Source of the DNA: Chlamydiota bacterium
GTDB taxonomy: Bacteria > Chlamydiota > Chlamydiia > Chlamydiales > Rhabdochlamydiaceae
Length of the DNA: 8,447 bases
NCBI GenBank assembly: GCA_027348355.1
Contig: DAIEPN010000135.1
Coordinates: 1-8,447 of the forward strand
Direction of reading: 5' to 3'
This document shows, piece by piece, positions 1 to 5,829 of the stretch. The position numbers and the translations under genes were made by a program. Positions within the stretch are counted from its first letter, which is position 1, and every line of letters begins with the position of its first letter. Below the pieces are notes generated by a model, which saw only the letters and a program-made list of their open reading frames with translations, did no database searches and was not told where the DNA came from.

Positions 1-668
1 CCCCAGTAGTTGTAGAGATAAATACTGGGGAGGAAAAGCAATGGGAAAAACTTCTAAAGGCTAAACCTAAATGGCTGCTCATTTCTTTTCCAGCTCCAAG
101 ACTACATATTACTAGAAAGTTTTTTACATTTTTGAAAAAGCACAACCTTGCACTTCCGGTCATTTTATCTTTTAGTTATGGCTCTAGTTTTGAAGATCTG
201 ATCATCGAGGCTTCTGCGGAATGTGGGGCTCTTTTAGCGGACGGGCTCGGAGAGGGAGTGTGCCTCAGTGGAGACTATCCTGCTTGCGATCTTGTTCCTT
301 TAAGCTTTTCTCTTCTCCAAGCGGTCCGTATGAGGTCTTCTAAAACAGACTTTATCTCCTGTCCCGGTTGCGGGCGTACTCTCTTCGAGCTGCAACAGGT
401 CACAGCAAAGATTCAAAAGAAAACAGGTCATCTTCCCGGCGTGAAAATCGCTATTATGGGCTGTATAGTAAATGGTCCAGGTGAGATGGCCGATGCAGAC
501 TTTGGTTATGTAGGATCAAAACCTGGAAAAATAGACTTATATGTTGGAAAGACGTGTGTCGAGCGCGATATTGAATTTTCTCAGGCTGAGGACCGTCTTG
601 TTAATTTAATTAAATCTCATGGACGATGGGTTGAACCAGAACATGAAACAGAATATGTAGAGGTATAG
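1..668 (+). CDS. ispG: IspG (GcpE), 4-hydroxy-3-methylbut-2-en-1-yl diphosphate synthase, 3' part
   Basis: This enzyme makes HMBPP from MEcPP, the penultimate step of the MEP isoprenoid pathway, in the cytoplasm. The gene is cut by the left edge. The frame is open from position 3 with no stop, so about 221 C-terminal residues are visible, and the TTG at 132 is not its start. The [4Fe-4S] site is intact: C-P-G-C (Cys codons at 360 and 369), then the third Cys (codon 462) in MGCIVNGPGE, whose Glu codon at 483 is the fourth ligand known from the family. The region GLGEGVCLSG and the ending LIKSHGRWVEP resemble the long, three-domain IspG of chlamydiae and plants. The lineage inference rests partly on this. 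The gene ends 3 nt before ispH, so the two are probably cotranscribed. Confidence 0.96.
   Translation, partial: PVVVEINTGEEKQWEKLLKAKPKWLLISFPAPRLHITRKFFTFLKKHNLALPVILSFSYGSSFEDLIIEASAECGALLADGLGEGVCLSGDYPACDLVPLSFSLLQAVRMRSSKTDFISCPGCGRTLFELQQVTAKIQKKTGHLPGVKIAIMGCIVNGPGEMADADFGYVGSKPGKIDLYVGKTCVERDIEFSQAEDRLVNLIKSHGRWVEPEHETEYVEV
659..663 (+). promoter_or_regulatory. Ribosome binding site of ispH inside ispG
   Basis: AGAGG lies 8 nt before the ispH ATG and inside the final codons of ispG. It supports the chosen start and coupling of the two genes. Confidence 0.6.
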
Positions 669-671
669 AAT

Positions 672-1601
672 ATGAAATTACTTTTATCAAAACCGAGAGG
701 ATTTTGCGCGGGTGTGGAAAGGGCCATCGACACAGTAGAAAAGGCATTAGAGATTTGGGGCGCTCCCGTTTATGTAAAACATGAGATTGTTCACAATAAG
801 CATGTAGTGGATTCCTTAAAAAGCAAAGGCGCCATTTTTATTGAAAATTTAGATGATGTACCAGAAGGATGCAGGCTGATCTATTCCGCTCATGGGGTTT
901 CTCCAGCAGTAAGAGATCAAGCAGCTCGTCGAAATTTGATCGAAATTGATGCAACATGTGGTCTTGTGACCAAAGTACATTCTGCAGTGAAGCGCTTCGC
1001 ACAAAAAGGATATCATATCATCTTGATTGGACATCGTAACCACGTCGAAATTATTGGTACGGCAGGGGAAGCTCCTGAAGTGACTACGATTGTTGAATCT
1101 GTAGAAGATGTAAAGAAACTAACATTCCCTATTGACCAAAAGCTTTTTTACACAACGCAAACAACATTAAGCTTAGATGATGTAAAAGAAATTACGGACG
1201 CCCTTACTCAGAAATATCCTCATATCGAAACTCTTCCAAGTTCTTCGATTTGCTATGCAACCACAAATAGACAGATGGCTCTTAGAGAAATTACTGATAT
1301 TGCAGATCTAGTTTTAGTAGTTGGAGACCCAAGAAGTTCGAACTCGAACCGCTTGCGGGAAGTAGCTGAAAAGAGAGGGATAAACTCTTATTTGATCAAC
1401 GATGAAAAAGAAATTAACCCGCTTTGGTTACAGGGTGTTAAAGTCATTGGCCTTACAGCTGGAGCTTCTACTCCCGAAGATGTAGTGCAAAGATGTATCA
1501 CTTATCTAACTTCTCAAGGAGTTACAGAGGTAGAAGATGTAGTCTATACGGAAGAGAATGTAGTTTTTCAACTTCCTAAACAAGTACTTGCACCCATTTA
1601 A
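672..1601 (+). CDS. ispH: IspH (LytB), HMBPP reductase
   Basis: IspH reduces HMBPP to IPP and DMAPP, the last MEP step, directly after IspG in the pathway. The protein has 309 residues, the usual length. The three cluster cysteines are present at C12 (in RGFCAGV), C96 (DATCG) and C194 (SICYATTNRQ). Substrate-site residues known from E. coli are matched by H41, H74, H124, E126 (in HRNHVE), the TTQTT stretch near T164, the S-S-N of SSNSNRL at 222-224, and S266 in TAGAS. The ATG at 672 is supported by the N-terminal alignment and by AGAGG at 659-663, which lies inside the last codons of ispG. This suggests translational coupling. No terminator follows the TAA. Confidence 0.97.
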   Translation: MKLLLSKPRGFCAGVERAIDTVEKALEIWGAPVYVKHEIVHNKHVVDSLKSKGAIFIENLDDVPEGCRLIYSAHGVSPAVRDQAARRNLIEIDATCGLVTKVHSAVKRFAQKGYHIILIGHRNHVEIIGTAGEAPEVTTIVESVEDVKKLTFPIDQKLFYTTQTTLSLDDVKEITDALTQKYPHIETLPSSSICYATTNRQMALREITDIADLVLVVGDPRSSNSNRLREVAEKRGINSYLINDEKEINPLWLQGVKVIGLTAGASTPEDVVQRCITYLTSQGVTEVEDVVYTEENVVFQLPKQVLAPI

Positions 1602-1616
1602 TGAAGCCAATATAGT
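1588..1616 (+). promoter_or_regulatory. Possible sigma70-type promoter of the permease gene
   Basis: A -35-like TTGCAC (1588-1593, inside the last ispH codons) is followed after exactly 17 nt by TATAGT (1611-1616), which matches the -10 consensus at 5 of 6 bases. The -35 is weaker, with 3 of 6 positions. Transcription would begin near 1622-1624, giving a leader of about 26 nt. The permease may therefore be transcribed on its own as well as by read-through from ispGH. Confidence 0.45.
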
Positions 1617-1641
1617 GCAAATTTATTGAACTGATTTGCAC
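1615..1641. repeat. 8-bp inverted repeat GTGCAAAT/ATTTGCAC before the permease start
   Basis: GTGCAAAT (1615-1622) and ATTTGCAC (1634-1641) are perfect reverse complements around an 11-nt loop. The left arm overlaps the predicted -10 and the expected transcription start. The right arm ends 7 nt before the ATG, where a ribosome binding site would be expected and none is evident. No T-run follows, so a terminator is unlikely. It could be a protein-binding operator or a translational hairpin. Confidence 0.6.
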
Positions 1642-1648
1642 GGTTTAC

Positions 1649-3520
1649 ATGGCTGAAGAACAAACTACTATTAAACGACTCGAAAAAGGGGAATTGCGAA
1701 AAGTACTCGGCATTGCCGACATTGCGGCTGTTGGGTATGGGGATCTGGGATCCTCCATCTACTACGCCCTGGGTATCACAGCGCTATATGCTTTGGGTGC
1801 AACTCCCATAGCCCTTTTTCTAGCCGGCCTTATTTTTGTGTGCACAGCGCTATCTTATGCAGAGATGACTTCAACCTTTCCTGGATCTGGCGGAGCTGCG
1901 GGTTTTGCGAGGAGGGCTTTTAACGATACCATTTCCTTTTTGGCTGGTTGGGGACTTCTTTTAGATTATATTGTAACGATTGCTATCTCAGCCTTTGCGA
2001 TGGGACCTTATCTGTCTTATTTTTTCTCTATGCTAGAACAACCTAGCATGCAAGTTGGCTTTACTTTTGGAATTGTTGCTGTTCTTTATCTTCTTAACTT
2101 TTTCGGTGCAAGACAATCTACTCGAGTTTGTGTCGTTTTAGTGGGATTTACACTTCTTACCCAATTTGTTATCATCCTAATCGGTCTTTTTTGGTTATTT
2201 GATTTTTCTTATATCATAGACCATATGCGCATTGGGGTAATTGGATCGGACTTTTCTCCTTCCTGGCCGCAATTTTGGAAAGGAACTGCTATGGCAATGG
2301 TTGCGTATACCGGAATAGATTCGATTGCGCAACTTGGAGCTGAAGCAAAAAAACCACAAAAGACAGTGCCAAGGGCTATCATGCTTGTGCTAGCTATTCT
2401 TCTTTTTATGTACATTGGGATCTCCGGAGTTGCACTGTCTGCAGTTTCACCCCATGATTTGGGACACAAATATATATCAGATCCTATTTTAGGAATTGTA
2501 GAAGCTCTTCCTTTTGGTAGCAAAGTACTGGGTCCTTGGATTGCTCTTTTAGCTCCGGCCATTTTACTTACAGCTGCAAATGCTGGGCTTGTTGGAGCTT
2601 CTCGACTTTCATTTACGATGGGAGAGTTTTATCAACTTCCTACATTTTTTTATCAACTTCATAAAAAATTTCGAACCCCGTTTATTTCTCTTGGTTTTTT
2701 TGGGATTTTCTCTTGTATTATCGTCTGGCTAAGTCAAGGGAGTATGACTTATTTAGCAGATCTATATAACTTTGGAGCCATGCTAGCTTTTTTCTCGGTC
2801 CATATGGCTTTACTCACAATGCGAATCAAAAACCCTAATATAGAAAGACCCTTTCGCGCACCTTTCAATATTTCGTTTGGTAAATTCTCTTTGCCGATCA
2901 CCGCCATCATTGGGGCTTTAGCCACGTTTTCAGTATGGCTGATGATAGTGTTTACAAAGCCACATGGAAGTAGTTTAGGATTTGTTTGGATGACTTTTGG
3001 ACTTATTATGTTTGTATGGTATCGAAGAAAACATGGCCTTACAGTCACTGGACAGCTCGAAATTGAAAAGGTTAAAGTGGATGAATTCAAGCAAGTCAAA
3101 ATGGATCATATTCTGCTCCCTTGCCAGGAAAAAGGGGATACGGAACTTATTCAAATTGCTTGTGAACTTGCTAAAGCTCATAAAGCTGAGGTCACTTGTA
3201 TCCATGTTTTAAAAATCCCCTCTACTGTTCCGTTGGAAATAGCGATTCCTAACTGTGAGAAGGATGCCGATCTAATCCTTGGAAAGGCAGAGGCGGTTGC
3301 TAGAGAGTTTGGAATTTCAATTAAAACTGATTTGGTTAGGGCCAGATCTTTTAGTGATGCGATTCTAGATATTTTAGAAGAAAAAAAGATTGATCTTCTC
3401 ATCATTGGCTCGTTAGGCCCTAAAATCAATCCAACTGATAAGGGAATTCCTGCTGAACTACAAAAAATACTAAAAGACTCTACATGCAGAGTGTTTATTT
3501 GTTCAGGGAAAGTAGGCTAG
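1649..3520 (+). CDS. APC-family permease with C-terminal universal stress protein domain
   Basis: The protein has 623 residues. Residues about 20-460 form a hydrophobic core with roughly 12 membrane helices typical of the amino acid-polyamine-organocation (APC) superfamily. The glycine-rich break in TM1 (GYGDLGSS, 29-36), the FPGSGGAAGFARRAF stretch after TM2 and the RPFRAP motif (400-405) are family hallmarks. Residues about 484-618 form a cytoplasmic USP-like domain (MDHILLPCQE at its start, IIGSLGP near its end). Its nucleotide-binding motif G-x2-G-x8-G (G587, G590, G599) is close to, but not exactly, the canonical ATP-binding form. The substrate cannot be read from sequence; an amino acid or another small cation or organic solute is likely. 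The USP part probably gates transport. ATG 1649 is chosen although no clear ribosome binding site precedes it. The gene ends 9 nt from the convergent kinase-like gene. Confidence 0.9.
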   Translation: MAEEQTTIKRLEKGELRKVLGIADIAAVGYGDLGSSIYYALGITALYALGATPIALFLAGLIFVCTALSYAEMTSTFPGSGGAAGFARRAFNDTISFLAGWGLLLDYIVTIAISAFAMGPYLSYFFSMLEQPSMQVGFTFGIVAVLYLLNFFGARQSTRVCVVLVGFTLLTQFVIILIGLFWLFDFSYIIDHMRIGVIGSDFSPSWPQFWKGTAMAMVAYTGIDSIAQLGAEAKKPQKTVPRAIMLVLAILLFMYIGISGVALSAVSPHDLGHKYISDPILGIVEALPFGSKVLGPWIALLAPAILLTAANAGLVGASRLSFTMGEFYQLPTFFYQLHKKFRTPFISLGFFGIFSCIIVWLSQGSMTYLADLYNFGAMLAFFSVHMALLTMRIKNPNIERPFRAPFNISFGKFSLPITAIIGALATFSVWLMIVFTKPHGSSLGFVWMTFGLIMFVWYRRKHGLTVTGQLEIEKVKVDEFKQVKMDHILLPCQEKGDTELIQIACELAKAHKAEVTCIHVLKIPSTVPLEIAIPNCEKDADLILGKAEAVAREFGISIKTDLVRARSFSDAILDILEEKKIDLLIIGSLGPKINPTDKGIPAELQKILKDSTCRVFICSGKVG

Positions 3521-3529
3521 GCAGGGAAT

Positions 3530-4588
3530 TTAGAGTTTACTGCTTGAAGCCGAATGTAGAAACATATCTCTGCGGAAAAATATATCTGAAACCCGTGTTC
3601 CAAAACGCACGGGATCTAATTCGACTAGAGGTCGGAAACAGTCTTCTATAATTGAACGATCAAGATCTTGATAGATTTTAAGTAAAACTTGAGAATAAGG
3701 TGGCTTCGGCAAAGGAAAAGCTGATGGATTATCGTTATGAAAACAAACTGAAAGTGTACCGTAGTTTATCAGGCACGTGCGATTGCCATTCGCTCTATTG
3801 ATCACATTATTAAAAACAGCTTTTATTCTAGGCACTTCCAAGAAACCATTTTCGGCTAAAGTAGAGCTAAAACTTTCTAATGAAATATCACTAGGCAGTA
3901 CAAGGGTTTTTACTGTATTTGCCAGATCATCTTCAGAGAAAGCTATCGGAATATAACTACGCTCTCCCCACTTGCGTAAAAAGCCTTTGTTTTCTACGCC
4001 TTCATTATCAATACTTGCGAGATAGAATTTACCTTCTCTTTGTGTGGCCAGATAATTTCCAGGATGACGGTCCCAGTTATTGAAGACGGCATTAAAAACT
4101 GACAATTCCTGGACCCTTTCAGGAGATACGTTCCTAAAGACTGATTCTCTAAATTCAGGGTTCCACATGTCTTCATGGTTTTTTGTTTCTACAAAAAACT
4201 GACAGCTTGCGATCCTTCCATCTGGCATGGTGCGAACAGTTGTTGGAGGAATAAAGTGATTGCCAGTATGAGGAGCAATCACTTTTTCGTAGATATCGTA
4301 GGCAACTTTTTCTGCATAGGCAGCGCTTGTGTCATCTTCATTTTTTGGTTTATAGACGACAGCTACATAAGTACCTTGGTAATGCAAAATCCCATAATGA
4401 ACTTCATTATTAAATCTTGCCGTTTTCTCTCGTCCTTCCAGAAAAGTATTCATGTCGCAGCTATAGATTACTTCTCCCTTTTCCATACAGGGTAAGGCAG
4501 AAGAATAATCTTCTCGTTCGCTCCACTGTGGATTTGTAAATCTTGTTGGATCAATGGGTGCTAGGGCATCAAAGGTTTTAGTTACCAT
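3530..4588 (-). CDS. Putative atypical kinase, PI3/4-kinase/HipA-like, soluble
   Basis: The protein has 352 residues with no signal peptide or membrane helix. I know no named gene for it. The kinase-like features are a beta-strand lysine in AVVYKPKNEDD (K80), resembling the FKPK strand of type II PI4-kinases, a possible helix-C Glu (E93), a catalytic-loop-like NNWDRHPGNYL (D173, R174, H175, N178; the D-R-H-x-x-N pattern of PI3/4-kinases), and a metal-binding ASIDNEG (D194) in place of DFG. The D-to-N and second-D spacing is as in active family members, so catalysis is plausible. The substrate (lipid, protein or other) is unknown. The ATG at 4588 overlaps the end of the upstream kinase-like gene by 11 nt, and a GAGAG sits about 6 nt before it, so translation is likely coupled. 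In an intracellular bacterium it could be a secreted effector, but this is speculation. Confidence 0.65.
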   Translation of the reverse strand: MVTKTFDALAPIDPTRFTNPQWSEREDYSSALPCMEKGEVIYSCDMNTFLEGREKTARFNNEVHYGILHYQGTYVAVVYKPKNEDDTSAAYAEKVAYDIYEKVIAPHTGNHFIPPTTVRTMPDGRIASCQFFVETKNHEDMWNPEFRESVFRNVSPERVQELSVFNAVFNNWDRHPGNYLATQREGKFYLASIDNEGVENKGFLRKWGERSYIPIAFSEDDLANTVKTLVLPSDISLESFSSTLAENGFLEVPRIKAVFNNVINRANGNRTCLINYGTLSVCFHNDNPSAFPLPKPPYSQVLLKIYQDLDRSIIEDCFRPLVELDPVRFGTRVSDIFFRRDMFLHSASSSKL

Positions 4589-5549
4589 TCATACTCTCTA
4601 ATAACGTAACTAAAGATTTTGTACTGCTATAATTTTCTTCAATGGCAAGCTTCCATTTCCGAACTTTTCTTTCTACGTCCTCATTCCAAAGCAAGGGGTT
4701 TTCTGGATAGAAACCCGCTTCTTTCAAAGCATGATCCAGTAAAGCAATTGTTTCTTTAGGGGGAAATGTAGAAAGAAGAGATTGTAAAGCTTGGCTGTAA
4801 TGAGTAAGCCCCACTAGTTCCTGCTTGGAAAATGGGGTATCGCTCGTAGTAAAATTTTGGATCTTTTCCCTTGCACTTTCTGCTAAATTCCCTATAAGGC
4901 AAGATCCCATATCTATTCCATAGAAAGTATTAGAGGTTTGGTCATAGAAAACATTGGGGTTGCTGCGATCATTATTTCCAAGATAGGTATCTAGTGCTAC
5001 AATTTTTGCAAGGTCAGGATGTTTAGCCATATTTTGTATGACCTCTCTTCGCAGGCCCACTTCTTCTGGAGGTAGAGGTCCTTTTCTAGCGATGAGAAAT
5101 GCGGATCTAATTTTTTGATGAATGTCAAAATCTTCCCATGGAGAAGAGTCTTCTACGCTTTTTCCCTGAACTTTCAAATGCAGGCTTCCTGGATAACCAG
5201 CTAGGAAAGAATGAGGAAAAACCTCATTTGCAGAGATGAGGCGAACCTCATTAAGCGGAATTTTTACAGCTTTTGCCATTTCTGCAGCAACTGACTCCAA
5301 AACAATCACAATTTGATCGTCCGGAGCCTCTTCTACAATTTGCTTGTATATCCATTCTTTGCCTTCCGTATCTTGTAAAAAGATATAATCTGCATGGGAG
5401 GCATGCTGAATGTCGGATATTTTTTTGAATTCAGTCTGTGTAGGGGAGAGAGAAGTTTCTTTCTTAGGAAAGAAAAGGTAACAAGCAAGAATGATGCAAG
5501 TTAAGCAAAGAAGAGTAAAACGTATGCGGCTAGCTGATTTAGATAACAT
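4578..5549 (-). CDS. Putative membrane-anchored kinase-like protein, PI3/4-kinase/HipA-like
   Basis: The ATG at 5549 is preferred (323 residues) because GAGG lies 6 nt upstream; a TTG at 5561 would add four residues but has no such site. Residues about 11-27 form one hydrophobic segment after K4, R8 and R10. This is a signal anchor, or less likely a lipoprotein signal around C23, where the lipobox would be poor. The rest resembles its downstream neighbour in kinase motifs: K69 in EWIYKQIV, E85 in VLESVAAEMAKAV, a catalytic-loop-like GNNDRSNPNVFY (D194, R195, N199, giving D-R-x-x-x-N) and YGIDMGS (D213) as the DFG equivalent. The two genes form an operon with an 11-nt overlap. The overall family call is inferred from these motifs. 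A pseudokinase or a HipA-like protein kinase is possible. The substrate is unknown. Confidence 0.6.
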   Translation of the reverse strand: MLSKSASRIRFTLLCLTCIILACYLFFPKKETSLSPTQTEFKKISDIQHASHADYIFLQDTEGKEWIYKQIVEEAPDDQIVIVLESVAAEMAKAVKIPLNEVRLISANEVFPHSFLAGYPGSLHLKVQGKSVEDSSPWEDFDIHQKIRSAFLIARKGPLPPEEVGLRREVIQNMAKHPDLAKIVALDTYLGNNDRSNPNVFYDQTSNTFYGIDMGSCLIGNLAESAREKIQNFTTSDTPFSKQELVGLTHYSQALQSLLSTFPPKETIALLDHALKEAGFYPENPLLWNEDVERKVRKWKLAIEENYSSTKSLVTLLESMNGN

Positions 5550-5555
5550 GATTGA

Positions 5556-5559
5556 CCTC
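5556..5559 (-). promoter_or_regulatory. Ribosome binding site that decides the start of the anchored kinase gene
   Basis: GAGG on the minus strand lies 6 nt before the ATG at 5549 and overlaps the alternative TTG codon region at 5561. It makes the ATG the better start. Confidence 0.55.
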
Positions 5560-5600
5560 AAAGAACTTGGATAAGAATTTACAATTAAAATTAGGACTTG

Positions 5601-5677
5601 AGTTTGGCGAAACTTCTATATTTTTTAAATAGAAATGTAGCTTCCCCGATTTCCAAGGAAATAATCATTGCCAAACT
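5601..5677. repeat. Distant 8-bp inverted repeat AGTTTGGC/GCCAAACT
   Basis: AGTTTGGC (5601-5608) and GCCAAACT (5670-5677) are perfect reverse complements separated by 61 nt, in the leader or promoter region of the minus-strand kinase pair. A G-T and an A-T pair extend it inward. It may be two half-sites for a regulator or a long stem. Chance occurrence cannot be excluded. Confidence 0.3.
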
Positions 5678-5758
5678 GGTTAAAACGAGCAAAATCTAAT
5701 ATTTTTTTCATTCTTATTGAATCTTAACAATTTAACCATAAGGGTATTAAGTTGTTGT

Positions 5759-5793
5759 CATGCATTTTCAAGATAACATCTTGAAAATACATG
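5759..5793. repeat. 35-bp near-perfect palindrome, probable operator
   Basis: The core is ATTTTCAAGAT (5764-5774), spacer AAC, ATCTTGAAAAT (5778-5788): 11 bp perfect. After one mismatched pair (5763/5789), CATG on both sides (5759-5762, 5790-5793) pairs again, so 15 of 16 positions per arm match. The right arm holds the -35 box of the promoter for the ATPase gene. There is no T-run and it sits between divergent genes, so an operator fits better than a terminator. Confidence 0.75.
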
Positions 5794-5809
5794 TATGTTC
5801 ATGTATACT
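5781..5809 (+). promoter_or_regulatory. Predicted sigma70-type promoter of the DUF4143 ATPase gene
   Basis: TTGAAA (5781-5786, 5 of 6 consensus) and TATACT (5804-5809, 5 of 6) are separated by the optimal 17 nt. Transcription would start near 5816, leaving a leader of about 14 nt that still contains the AAAGAG ribosome binding site (5817-5822). The -35 lies in the palindrome and the spacer contains CATGTAT repeats, so a bound repressor would block polymerase. Confidence 0.7.
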
Positions 5810-5829
5810 AAAAATAAAAGAGTTTACAT

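Noticed and set aside
132..668. A separate short gene starting at TTG 132
   Set aside because: The frame is open all the way to the left edge and encodes continuous IspG sequence, so TTG 132 is internal to ispG.
1615..1641. Rho-independent terminator after ispH
   Set aside because: The stem is followed by CGGTTTACATG rather than a T-run, and it overlaps promoter elements.
2209..3099. Minus-strand open frames inside the permease gene
   Set aside because: They lie fully antisense to a well-supported membrane protein and show no recognisable domain or ribosome site.
4175..4495. Plus-strand 106-codon open frame inside the soluble kinase gene
   Set aside because: It is antisense to the kinase-motif region, with no family match or ribosome site apparent.
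5550..5561. TTG start at 5561 for the anchored kinase gene
   Set aside because: It has no ribosome binding site, whereas the ATG at 5549 has GAGG at 6 nt.
5641..5700. A minus-strand promoter for the kinase operon (for example TTGGCA or TTGGAA boxes)
   Set aside because: No -10 hexamer lies at 16-18 nt from these boxes, so no convincing promoter could be assigned.
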